A stretch of 42,457 bases of DNA from Acetobacteraceae bacterium. GTDB lineage: Bacteria > Pseudomonadota > Alphaproteobacteria > Acetobacterales > Acetobacteraceae. The position numbers and the translations under genes are program-made. The stretch's first letter is position 1. Each line of letters opens with the position of its first letter. Below are positions 24,856 to 34,293 of this stretch, piece by piece. The stretch covers positions 1 to 42,457 of the forward strand of contig JANXRN010000238.1 of assembly GCA_025352995.1 (NCBI GenBank), written 5' to 3'. The notes under the pieces were generated by a model, which saw nothing but the letters and a program-made list of their open reading frames with translations, was not told the origin of the DNA and searched no databases.

Positions 24856-26493
24856 ATGACCGAGAATGCGTTGATTACCCAGCTAGTGCAGGCGGCGAAA
24901 GGTGAGTTGGGACGTCGCAAACCCAGCGATGAACTTTTTGAGTACGGCCATATCGTGGCCCAGCAGGGCGCTACCCCTGACCTGATACGCCAGTTTGTCG
25001 CCGAACTGCGGCGCGATGTTCCCGACGACAAGGCAACCCGCGCTTTTAGCATCCTTCTCACCCTCGCGTTAACCCACCTTTCGCTGGATGCAAATGGGGG
25101 ACGTAGCGCCGCGCGACGGGCGCTTGAGGATGTGCGCGCGGTACTCGCAGCCGAAATCACACAGGATCCGCTTCCGTCCGACGGGCTGATGGTGATCGCC
25201 CGGTGCTATTCGGACGCGGAGTGTGATCCCGGTTCGGTCTTCAAGGAAGCGTTGCAGGTTGCTGCTGCCGAAAGGCCAGCGGATAACGATTTCAGCCCAG
25301 CGGCACTCGCGGCGCTATTTCATCAATTAGCCGCGATGATGGACCATGATCCGGTTGCTATTCATGGCGAAATTCTCGCGATTACCGACGCCATGCCGCC
25401 GGAGATGCGGGCTACCTTGGCGACTGCCATGGCAACGTCAAAAATTCCGTCCGTCGTCGCCGCCTCGCTCGGCTTCGTGCTCGACGCCAACGATGCAACC
25501 GCCATCGATACCCTGATCGCCTTGGGAATGTCGGGTTCGACGGCGCGGCCCAGCAGCCAGACCGTGGACCGGCTGGTTCGGATGCGGCCGTGGCTGCGAC
25601 CGATACGCCATAATCAGCTGGATACGGCAGTAGGCGCGCTGCGCAAACGCGCGTTACCGGCGGCGCCAGCCAAGCCATCCAGCATTTATCGGATCGTTGC
25701 GGCCCTGCCCGATGGCTCCGGCGCCGCATCGATTTTCGCGGCGACGCGAGCGGGCGGCAAGTTCACCCTCAACATGGTCCTGCTGAAGGCGAACCAAGGG
25801 GTCGTTGACGGGCTGGTTGATCGCGGCATGACGCGACGCGCGATCGACACCAAGTTCACCGAAATTGGCCAAAATGTCGATATCGTTCCGATATCGTCCG
25901 CGTTCGCCCTGAAAATGGTCTCGCACGCGCTGTCCGAAAGCCTCGTCGGCGCGCGCGCCCTGCCATTGGCGTTGTTGGAAGTTATCGAAAACCTTGGACT
26001 TGGGCATGTTCCGCTGGTTGCAAGCCCGCCGGCGGCGCTAGCAGCGGAACTCTTGGCCGGTCTGCCGCCAGACCGAATCGATGAAGCCGCCGGCGCGGCG
26101 GCCGCTGCCACTTCAGGCGACTGGCAGCATACAATCCCCTGCGTCCGCACGTGGTTCGAAGCCGGTGAGGCGGTGGACGCGAGGCTGGGCAACTTGCGCG
26201 GGCGAGGAGCGCGCTACACGGCGATCATCGACGAAATACTGCCGACGAGGCGCGTTTTTTGGGCCGGGCGCTGCGCCTGGCTGGCGGCAAGCCTGCGTGA
26301 ATGGGGGCAGGATGAAAAATGGATCGATGTTGCCCTGGTCGCCCGTAGCCTTGCCGCCGGCGTCCCGCTGGGATCAATTGGGCTGATGAGCGAGATCGCC
26401 ATCATCACGGCGGCGGCCTTTGAGGCCAATAATCCGGAGCCACCTGCCGCTCGGCAGCGGTCACAAACCAAGGCGAAAGCGAGGCGTATTTAA
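24856..26493 (+). CDS. Unrecognised, predominantly helical protein (545 aa)
   Basis: ATG at 24856 (MTENALITQLVQAAKGELGRRKPSDELFEYGH) has GGAG 7 nt upstream; ORF-track start at 24805 lies inside the terminator hairpin. No family recognised. Confidence 0.8.
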   Translation: MTENALITQLVQAAKGELGRRKPSDELFEYGHIVAQQGATPDLIRQFVAELRRDVPDDKATRAFSILLTLALTHLSLDANGGRSAARRALEDVRAVLAAEITQDPLPSDGLMVIARCYSDAECDPGSVFKEALQVAAAERPADNDFSPAALAALFHQLAAMMDHDPVAIHGEILAITDAMPPEMRATLATAMATSKIPSVVAASLGFVLDANDATAIDTLIALGMSGSTARPSSQTVDRLVRMRPWLRPIRHNQLDTAVGALRKRALPAAPAKPSSIYRIVAALPDGSGAASIFAATRAGGKFTLNMVLLKANQGVVDGLVDRGMTRRAIDTKFTEIGQNVDIVPISSAFALKMVSHALSESLVGARALPLALLEVIENLGLGHVPLVASPPAALAAELLAGLPPDRIDEAAGAAAAATSGDWQHTIPCVRTWFEAGEAVDARLGNLRGRGARYTAIIDEILPTRRVFWAGRCAWLAASLREWGQDEKWIDVALVARSLAAGVPLGSIGLMSEIAIITAAAFEANNPEPPAARQRSQTKAKARRI

Positions 26494-26529
26494 CTGGCGC
26501 TTGCCGCGCGATGCAGGCAAGAGCACGCC

Positions 26530-27765
26530 ATGACCGATCCCACCCGTTCCGCCGCTTTTGATCTATTAACCGCCGTGCTTGATCGCGGCCGACCGATCGA
26601 AGAAGCGCTTGACGCGTTGCCGGCGATGGACGCCCGCGATCGTGCCGCCGGACATCGGCTCGCGGCCAGCGTGTTGCGGCGCCTCGGCACGCTTGATGCG
26701 GTGATGGAACCGTTCCTGACCAAACGCCCGCCTGTACCAGTGCGCCATGTGCTCCGCCTTGGTGCTGCGGCGCTGTTGCTGCTTGACTCGCCCCCCCATG
26801 CTGCGGTGGCAACCGCAGTTGACCTGGCGCGGACCAAGGGCCTGGCGCCGTTTGCCGGGTTGGTGAACGCGGTGCTGCGCAGGATTTCGGCTGGCGGGGT
26901 GGCGACGTTGGCCGAGTTGGATGCGCCCAGGCTGGATACGCCGTCCTGGCTATGGTCGGCCTGGGGGCGAGACGCGCGAGCAATCGCCACCGCCCATCAG
27001 CAGGAAGCGCCGATCGATCTCACGCTTGCACCGGGCGCTCAGGCACCCGAAGGCGGGACCGAGTTGCCGACGGGGTCCTGGCGCTATCCGCCCGGCACCC
27101 GCGTCGCCGAACTGTCAGGGTTTGCCGAGGGCGAATTCTGGGTGCAGGACGCTGCCGCGGCACTCCCCGCACGCATGCTGGCCGCCCAGCCAGGGGAGAT
27201 GATCGCGGATTTGTGCGCGGCCCCCGGTGGCAAGACCGCCCAGCTTGCGGCGAGCGGTGCGCGGGTGATTGCGGTGGAGCGTGACGCCAAGCGCATTGAC
27301 CGGTTGCGTGAAAATCTTACGCGGTTGAGCCTTCACCCGGGTATCGTTCACGCTGATGCGACCCTTTGGCAACCACCCGAATTGCTCGACGCGGTGCTGC
27401 TCGATGCGCCGTGCAGCGCGACGGGCACGATCCGTCGCCACCCGGATGTTCTCCATATCAAACGCGCCAGCGATGTCGGAGCATTGACCAAACTGCAGGA
27501 CAAATTGCTCGATGCGGCCTGCGCCATGCTGCGGCCAGGCGGGCGGCTGGTGTATGCGGTCTGTTCGCTGCTGCCGGCCGAGGGGGCTGCCCGGATCGAT
27601 GCTGCTTTGGCCCGGCTACCGCTGCGGCTGGTGCCGATCCCGGCGTATGGCTACGGCGTACCGGAGGCGGTAACAGGGGACTTCACCTTGCGTACCACTC
27701 CAGCTCTATGGTCCGATCAAGGCGGGATGGATGGTTTCTTCGCGGCACGGTTGGAGCGGATATAG
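26530..27765 (+). CDS. rsmB: 16S rRNA m5C967 methyltransferase RsmB-like (NusB-like N-terminal domain plus SAM methyltransferase)
   Basis: 411 aa; DLCAAPGGKTAQLA, LLDAPCSATGTIRRHPDV, VYAVCSLLPAEG. Confidence 0.92.
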   Translation: MTDPTRSAAFDLLTAVLDRGRPIEEALDALPAMDARDRAAGHRLAASVLRRLGTLDAVMEPFLTKRPPVPVRHVLRLGAAALLLLDSPPHAAVATAVDLARTKGLAPFAGLVNAVLRRISAGGVATLAELDAPRLDTPSWLWSAWGRDARAIATAHQQEAPIDLTLAPGAQAPEGGTELPTGSWRYPPGTRVAELSGFAEGEFWVQDAAAALPARMLAAQPGEMIADLCAAPGGKTAQLAASGARVIAVERDAKRIDRLRENLTRLSLHPGIVHADATLWQPPELLDAVLLDAPCSATGTIRRHPDVLHIKRASDVGALTKLQDKLLDAACAMLRPGGRLVYAVCSLLPAEGAARIDAALARLPLRLVPIPAYGYGVPEAVTGDFTLRTTPALWSDQGGMDGFFAARLERI

Positions 27766-27766
27766 G

Positions 27767-28357
27767 GTGGAAAAGAACCGACTGGAGGCGTTCAGCGATG
27801 GGGTTCTGGCGATCATCATCACCATCATGGTGCTGGAATTGAAAGTCCCGCATGAGGCCACGCTTGCGGCACTCGCGCCGCTTTGGCCGATATTTACCAG
27901 CTACATGCTCAGCTTTTTGTATGTGGGCATCTACTGGAACAATCATCATCATATGATGCAGACAGCCAAACGGGTGAATGGCGCAGTTCTGGGCGCTAAT
28001 TTGCATTTGCTGTTCTGGCTTTCGTTGCTGCCATTTACCACCGGCTGGATGGGCGAGAACAATTTCGCGCGGCTGCCGACCTGCTTCTACGGGATCAACT
28101 TGCTGGCCTGCGCGCTGGCTTATTATTTGCTGCAAACCTGCCTGGTGCGGTTGCACGGGCCCGATAGTTTGCTGGTCAAGGCGTTCGGACGTGACGCCAA
28201 AGGGAAAGGATCACCGATTTTTTATTTACTAGGTTTGGCCGGCGCTTGGCTTTGGTCACCCTGGATAGGCGTGGCGATGTTTGTTGTTGCGGCGCTGATT
28301 TGGCTGGTGCCTGATCAGCGGATTGAGCGCGTGATGTCGGCGAACCGCGCGCCTTGA
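27767..28357 (+). CDS. TMEM175-family (DUF1211) putative potassium channel
   Basis: GTG start 1 nt after the rsmB stop (VEKNRLEAFSDGVLAIIITIMVLELKVP); FSDGV motif in TM1; about six hydrophobic segments. Confidence 0.85.
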   Translation: MEKNRLEAFSDGVLAIIITIMVLELKVPHEATLAALAPLWPIFTSYMLSFLYVGIYWNNHHHMMQTAKRVNGAVLGANLHLLFWLSLLPFTTGWMGENNFARLPTCFYGINLLACALAYYLLQTCLVRLHGPDSLLVKAFGRDAKGKGSPIFYLLGLAGAWLWSPWIGVAMFVVAALIWLVPDQRIERVMSANRAP

Positions 28358-28528
28358 TCGGTTGGCTATTGCGGGCCTTGGCAAACGTTGCACGAGATTG
28401 CTGAATAGCGAGCCCGACAAACCGCATCGCGCCATCCGCCGTTAAGCGGGCGGCGCCAATCATACCGTTGCAATCACGTGCAATATTACGTATTTTTTAC
28501 TAAATAAGCAAAATGGTGGGTGGGATCA

Positions 28529-29479
28529 ATGTCGATAGGTGTTTATCCCCTCCGGCGATTTTGGCTCCTTGCATTCATGCTATCCGCACTTGCCGCGTGC
28601 TCCAGCGTTGTCCCTGACAGTCCCGAGGCTTGCAAGTTCGACAAGGTCACCGAACTACCCGTCCGCATCGATCGGTTTCGTCACCCAACCGTTACGGTCG
28701 AAATCGATGGCAAGCCACTCAATTTGCTACTCGATACCGGCTCCAATTCCACTATCATATTTGAATCCGCCCTGGACCGCACCGGGTTGCGCAAGGATTT
28801 ACGCTATCATGGCGTTGCATCGGGCGCCGGCGGCTTGACGGCGTTGGACGCGGTGCGCGCCGATGTCCTGAAACTTGGCGACATCACGCTCCGCGATGAA
28901 ATTCTTGCCGTCGCCCCGTTCAATCTTACCCAGCCTGGTGGCGATGCCATCGATGGGCTTTTGGGGTTTTCGACGATCGGCAAATACGATATCGATCTCG
29001 ATCTGCCCCATCATCGTATGACGCTCTACCGCGCCCGTTTTTGCCCGAACGGTCGTCCGCCCTGGGACGATGCAGGCCGTTTGGTGCAGCGCGCTTCGAC
29101 GGCCCCATTTGATGGAAGGCCCTATGCGCCTATCGCTATCAATGGCCACACGCAGCTTGGGTTGCTCGATACCGGGGCCACGAGCATGTTCATTGCGCGG
29201 CCGGCGGCCCTCGCAAGCGGCGTGGCCGAGGCCGAGATGGCGGCAGATCAGAAATTGACGATCAGCGGCGCTTCAACGGCAAAAGTCGAAACCATTGTTC
29301 ACCGGTTTGAAAGCCTGAATTTTCTTGGTCTTGCGATAGAACACCCGACACTTGGGGTGCTGCCGCCGGGTAGCAGTGCCGCCGTGGTAATTGGCATGCC
29401 GATCCTAGCATCGCATCGCGTGTGGATCCCGGTGCAGGGACGCAAAATCCATGTCAGCTTGCCGATGAAACCGGACTAG
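28529..29479 (+). CDS. Retropepsin-like aspartic protease, putative lipoprotein with two catalytic motifs
   Basis: Lipobox-like LSALAACSS; NLLLDTGSNSTIIF and LGLLDTGATSMFIA, each in a ~140-aa half. GTG at 28520 is an alternative start. Confidence 0.85.
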   Translation: MSIGVYPLRRFWLLAFMLSALAACSSVVPDSPEACKFDKVTELPVRIDRFRHPTVTVEIDGKPLNLLLDTGSNSTIIFESALDRTGLRKDLRYHGVASGAGGLTALDAVRADVLKLGDITLRDEILAVAPFNLTQPGGDAIDGLLGFSTIGKYDIDLDLPHHRMTLYRARFCPNGRPPWDDAGRLVQRASTAPFDGRPYAPIAINGHTQLGLLDTGATSMFIARPAALASGVAEAEMAADQKLTISGASTAKVETIVHRFESLNFLGLAIEHPTLGVLPPGSSAAVVIGMPILASHRVWIPVQGRKIHVSLPMKPD

Positions 29480-29488
29480 AAGCGTCGC

Positions 29489-30928
29489 TCAATCCCAGCT
29501 CGGAGGCTTAATGAACCCACGCCAGGATTTTTCCAGTAACCCGGCGACCGCAATCGTCATCCGGTCACCATGCAGCGGGCCTAGAATCTGCATCCCAAAC
29601 GGCAGCCCGGTTTTGGTCACACCAAGCGGCACGGCAGTGGCCGGCAAATGGACGGCACCGGCGAGCAGGGACCAGAACAGCAAGTTGTTCCACGGAACGG
29701 TCCGGCCGTTGATCTCGATCGCGCGCTTGCCCATCGGCGTGTCGATATGCGGCAGCGCAGGGGTTGCGAAGGCGGGCGTCAGGATGACATCCCAATCCTG
29801 GAAAAACGCCGCCCAGTCGCGTCGCAGCCGGTGGCGTCATTCGTTCAGACTAAGATAGTCGCTGTGACGCAGCGCAGCACCGCGAGTGAACCAGGCATTG
29901 GCGCTGCGATCATCGGTCGCCAGGGTCTCGGCGCTGGCAATCGCGGCGTTGTTGCTGCCGGGCGGGCCTATGGAAAGTGCCGCCCCGAGCATTTGCAGGG
30001 AAATGGCGAAGGATTGCGGTGGGTCGAAGGCCGGGCGCGCTGTCAGGCTGACCTTGGCGCCCTGCCCGTGCAGGAATTTCGCAAGTGTCGCAAAGCTGGC
30101 GCTGATCTCGGCATCCGTTTCGGCGACCGGATCGCTCGGCCAAACCGCGATCCGCAGCCCTTTGAAGCTGGTGAGGGTCCGGGTCGGCAGTGCCACCCGC
30201 AGCCCGGTTTGAAGCAGATCGGGCTGCGCCAGCAAACCCAGTACCAGCGCGAGGTCATCGGCAGAGCGCGCCAAAGGTCCGATTACGGCAATATCGACGG
30301 CACTCACGATGCTCGGGTCCGGCCCATGCCCGCGGGTTGGCAGCAACCCATAGCTCGGCTTATGGCCGAACAGGCCGCAGGCATGGGCGGGCTGGCGGAT
30401 CGAGCCGCCAATATCGCTGCCCAGTTCCAACCCCGTCAGCCCGGCCGCCAGTGCAGCGGCCGAACCACCGGATGAACCGCCAGGTGATCGCGCCAGGTCC
30501 CACGGGTTAGCGGTTACGCCATAAATCGGGTTGGCGCTTTGCCAATCGCCCAGCATGGGCGGCACGTTAGTCTTGCCGAACACCACCGCGCCGGCGGCTT
30601 CGAGCCGTTGCACCGCTAACGCATTGGTGGCGGGAATCTGGCCACGCTTTTCCTCCAGACCCCAGGTCGTCGGCAGCCCGGCGACGTCAAAGCGTTCCTT
30701 GACCGTCATCGGCACGCCGAACAGCTTGCCGGCGCGATTGCCATCGCGATCGAGCCGCTTCGCCCGGGCCCTTCCGCGTTCAAAATCGCGCGCCACGACG
30801 GCGTTGATGCGGCTATCGTAGCGCGCGATGCGGTCGATATAGTGGTCGAGCAATTCCAGACAGCCGATCTTGCCGCGTCGGGTCAGCGCCGCCTGCTGGC
30901 GGGCGGACAGGAAGGCCAAGCCTGTCAT
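29489..30928 (-). pseudogene. Amidase-signature family protein interrupted by an in-frame TGA (29837-29839)
   Basis: N-terminal 363 aa with GKTNVPPML, SPGGSSGGSAAALAAGLTGLELGSDIGGSIRQPA; after the TGA the same frame continues RHRLRRDWAAFFQDWDVILTPAFATPALPHIDTPMGKRAIEING...PFGMQILGPLHGDRM, the expected amidase C-terminus. Confidence 0.85.
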
Positions 30929-30935
30929 TAGGTTT

Positions 30936-31718
30936 TTACCCCATCATTGAATTGAAAGCCCCGCCATCGAGCAGCAGATTCTGACCGACAATGTAGCTCG
31001 ATGACGCCGCACACAGAAAAACGCAGGCATCGCCGAACTCGGCCGGATCGCCGGCGCGACCGGTGGGCGTGTCCTTCATGCGGAAGGCGATTTCATCATC
31101 GAGGCTGCGGCCGGATTTGCCGGCCATTGCCGCCGAAGTGCCGCGCAGCCGGTCGGTCAGGAACGGACCAGGCAGCAGGCCGTTGATGGTGACGTTGTGG
31201 CGCGCCACCTGGCGGGCGAGGCCGGCAACGAAGCCGGTGAGGCCGGCGCGGGCGCCGTTGCTCATTCCCAAAGCCGCAATCGGCGACTTCACCGAAGCCG
31301 AGGTGATGTTGACGATGCGGCCGAACTTGCGCGCGATCATGCCATCGACGACCGATTTGATCAGGAAGATCGGGGTCAGCATGTTGGCATCCACAGCCTT
31401 GATCCAGTCGTCACGCTCCCAATCCCGGAAATCGCCCGGCGGCGGGCCGCCGGCATTATTGACCAGGATGTCCATGTCGGGCGTTGCCGCGAGTGCCGCC
31501 GCCCGGCCAGCCTCGGTGGTGATGTCGCCGGCGACGGTGGTTACGCGCACCCCGGTGGCCGCACGGATTTCGGCAGCGGTGGCTTCCAATACATCAACCC
31601 CGCGCGCGGTGATGGTGACGTTCACCCCTTCTCGCGCCAGCGCCATCGCGCACGCCCGGCCCAAACCTTTGCTCGCTGCGCATATCAAAGCGGACTTGCC
31701 GCGCAATCCCATGTCCAT
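30936..31718 (-). CDS. SDR-fold oxidoreductase (3-oxoacyl-ACP reductase-like)
   Basis: 260 aa; LICAASKGLGRACAMALAREG, DILVNNAGGPPPGDF, NGLLPGPFLTDRL, LLLDGGAFNSMMG. Confidence 0.9.
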   Translation of the reverse strand: MDMGLRGKSALICAASKGLGRACAMALAREGVNVTITARGVDVLEATAAEIRAATGVRVTTVAGDITTEAGRAAALAATPDMDILVNNAGGPPPGDFRDWERDDWIKAVDANMLTPIFLIKSVVDGMIARKFGRIVNITSASVKSPIAALGMSNGARAGLTGFVAGLARQVARHNVTINGLLPGPFLTDRLRGTSAAMAGKSGRSLDDEIAFRMKDTPTGRAGDPAEFGDACVFLCAASSSYIVGQNLLLDGGAFNSMMG

Positions 31719-31719
31719 T

Positions 31720-32166
31720 TTACGTTACTCCCTCGATTGATATTGTTCGCATGACTGCCCGGATATGATCCGGGATCGGCACTGGCCGCATGCTGGCACG
31801 GTCGACGTAAACATGCACGAAATGCGCTTCGGCGGAGGCGTCATCCTCTGCTGCACGGAAAATCCCCAAACCGTAGCGAACTGAACTGGTGCCGAGCTTT
31901 TCGATCCGCAGCCCGACGGTCACATCATCGGGATCAGCGATTTGTGACCTATACCGGCAGCCAGAGTCGACGACGATGCCAATCACCTGGCTCGCCTGCA
32001 AATCCAATAGATGGTGGTTCATCAGGAAGCGGTTCACCGCCGTGTCGATCCAGGAATAGTAGATTACATTATTGACATGGGCGAAGGCGTCATTGTCCAT
32101 GAAACGGGTTGTGATCGGCAGAAACCAGCGGAAATCCGAGCGGCTTGCAGGTAGTGGGCGCGACAT
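31720..32166 (-). CDS. Hotdog-fold acyl-CoA thioesterase (4HBT-like)
   Basis: PITTRFMDNDAFAHVNNVIYYSWIDTAVNRFLM; start MSRPLPASRSDFRW at 32166. Confidence 0.87.
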   Translation of the reverse strand: MSRPLPASRSDFRWFLPITTRFMDNDAFAHVNNVIYYSWIDTAVNRFLMNHHLLDLQASQVIGIVVDSGCRYRSQIADPDDVTVGLRIEKLGTSSVRYGLGIFRAAEDDASAEAHFVHVYVDRASMRPVPIPDHIRAVMRTISIEGVT

Positions 32167-32270
32167 TGCAGGGTCCATGACAGAATCGACGGTTGCGATT
32201 TAGACCGCGAACGCCGTCGTCCGTCCAGCCGCGATGGACCTGGGGGGCTGGGGCGGCTAAATGCCGGATC

Positions 32271-32636
32271 ATGCTTGCAACACGCCTTCTCCAACGCGGC
32301 CTTGTGATATTGATGTTGCTCGGCGCGACCGACCCGGCATTGGCCCATGCCATATTGATGGATGGCTATCCGCTGCCCAACGGCACTATGCCGACCGGGG
32401 AGGCGTCGATCCGCTTGCGCTTCAACAGCCGCATCGATATCGCCCGGTCGCGCCTGACCCTGGTGATGCCGGATGGCGCTGAGCGTCGATTGCAGCCGCG
32501 GCCCGGTCCGTCTCCCGATATGATGGAAGCCGACACGCCGATTGCCCCCGGCGCGGGCCAGTTGCACTGGCAGGTGCTGGCGATCGATGGGCATATCACC
32601 CGCGGGGTCATCCCGTTCACCGCGATGGCGCGCTGA
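32271..32636 (+). CDS. copC: CopC-domain copper-binding periplasmic protein
   Basis: MLATRLLQRGLVILMLLGATDPALA^HAILMDGYPLPNG signal peptide; ...LHWQVLAIDGHITRGVIPF conserved CopC C-terminal motif. Confidence 0.85.
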   Translation: MLATRLLQRGLVILMLLGATDPALAHAILMDGYPLPNGTMPTGEASIRLRFNSRIDIARSRLTLVMPDGAERRLQPRPGPSPDMMEADTPIAPGAGQLHWQVLAIDGHITRGVIPFTAMAR

Positions 32637-32637
32637 C

Positions 32638-34293
32638 ATGCAACTTCTTGTCGATGTCTTCGGTTATCTCAGCATCATCTTGCATGGCGTGACCATTGTC
32701 GGACAGGCAATCGCGCTCGGCAGCGTGCTGTTCGTGGTGTTCCTCGCCCGACCCAGCGCCTGGATGATCGGCGCGGCGGGGGAGGCGGTTATCTCCGACA
32801 CCGTCCGCATCGCACGTTGGGCGCTAGTCGGACTGGTGGCCAGCGAGACGATAGCCACCGCGATGCAGCTTGCGGTGCTGACCAACACCACCGGCCTCGA
32901 CCTCAGCAACGCAATAGGCGCGGATTTTGCCATCGCAGGCGCCATCAAGATCGTCGCGGCACTGGGCTTGCTTGGCTTTCTGGCGCTACGCGACAGCAAG
33001 CTCTCATCGGCATTGTTGTTGATCGTCGGGGCTTGCGTGCTCGCAGCTGGCACGCTCACGACCCATGCGATCGCGCGGATCGAAGATCGCGAAATTCTGC
33101 TGGCCGCGACCTTACTGCATCAGTTTGGCGCCGCGATCTGGATTGGCGGCATTCCGGCCTTCATCGCCGCCTTGCAGCGCGGGCGTGACAATGCGGCCTG
33201 GCGGATGATAGGCGAACAGTTTTCGCGCATGAGCCAGATCGGTGTATCCGCGATCCTGATTTCGGCGAGCGTGCTGGCGACCTGGTATATCGGGTCGGTC
33301 GAGGCCGCTTACGGCACTGCCTACGGGGTGATGGCAGGCGCCAAGGCGGTGATGTTCGGCGCACTGCTGCTACTCGGGTACGGGAATTTCCGCCTGATCC
33401 GCAGCCTGCGGCCGCAGCGCGATGCCAGCATCACAAGGCTGCGGCGCTTTGCCGAGGTGGAAATCGGCGTCGGCTTCACTTTGTTCTTCGCCGCCGCGTC
33501 GCTGACATCGGTGCCGCCGGGCATCGATCTGACGCAAGATCGGGTGGCGTTCCACGAAATAGTCGACCGCAACCGGCCGGTCTGGCCGCGCTTCGAATCG
33601 CCCGATTATGACAGCCTCGCCTTGCCGGCATTGCAGGCCAAGCTTGACGCGGAAGCGGCTGTCGCGGCGCAAAAGCCGTTGCCGGCCTTCGTGCCAGGTG
33701 GGGGGCTGCTAGCGGATCGCAACGCCGCCGACATTGCGTGGTCGGAATATAACCATCACTGGGCGGGCGTGTTCGTGATCGCCATCGCGCTGCTGGCGCT
33801 GGCCAATCAGGCCGGGTTACGGGCGGCACGGCACTGGCCATTGCTGTTCCTCGGGCTTGCGGGGTTCCTGTTCTTCCGGTCGGACCCCGAAACATGGCCG
33901 ATGGGCAATATCTCATTCCTCGATTCGCTGCGCGATGTGGAAGTGCTGCAACACCGATTCTACGTCGTACTGCTGATCGGGTTTGCGGTGTTTGAATGGC
34001 GGGTAAGGCTGGGCCAGGTCCAGGCGCAATGGATGAGGCTGGTGTTTCCGCTGCTGACGGCGATTGGCGCGGTGGCCTTGCTGACCCACAGCCACGCAAT
34101 TGCCAACATCAAGGACCAGTTGCTGATCGAGTTGACCCATACCCCGCTGGCGCTGGCCGGCGCCGCAGCGGGCTGGGCGCGCTGGCTGGAATTGCGGCTT
34201 GACCCCGGCCGCGGCCAGCGCATCGCCGGCTGGGTGTGGCCGATCTGCTTCCTGCTGGTCGGGCTGTCGCTGGTGGGCTACCGGGAGGCCTGA
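32638..34293 (+). CDS. copD: CopD-family multipass membrane protein
   Basis: ATG 1 nt after the copC stop; many TM segments; HQFGAAIWIGGIPAFIAAL CopD-like motif; extended C-terminal membrane region SEYNHHWAGVFVIAIALLALANQAG. Confidence 0.85.
   Translation: MQLLVDVFGYLSIILHGVTIVGQAIALGSVLFVVFLARPSAWMIGAAGEAVISDTVRIARWALVGLVASETIATAMQLAVLTNTTGLDLSNAIGADFAIAGAIKIVAALGLLGFLALRDSKLSSALLLIVGACVLAAGTLTTHAIARIEDREILLAATLLHQFGAAIWIGGIPAFIAALQRGRDNAAWRMIGEQFSRMSQIGVSAILISASVLATWYIGSVEAAYGTAYGVMAGAKAVMFGALLLLGYGNFRLIRSLRPQRDASITRLRRFAEVEIGVGFTLFFAAASLTSVPPGIDLTQDRVAFHEIVDRNRPVWPRFESPDYDSLALPALQAKLDAEAAVAAQKPLPAFVPGGGLLADRNAADIAWSEYNHHWAGVFVIAIALLALANQAGLRAARHWPLLFLGLAGFLFFRSDPETWPMGNISFLDSLRDVEVLQHRFYVVLLIGFAVFEWRVRLGQVQAQWMRLVFPLLTAIGAVALLTHSHAIANIKDQLLIELTHTPLALAGAAAGWARWLELRLDPGRGQRIAGWVWPICFLLVGLSLVGYREA

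Noticed and set aside
29489-29734. Separate small minus-strand gene (81 aa)
   Set aside because: In the same frame as, and homologous to the C-terminus of, the interrupted amidase.
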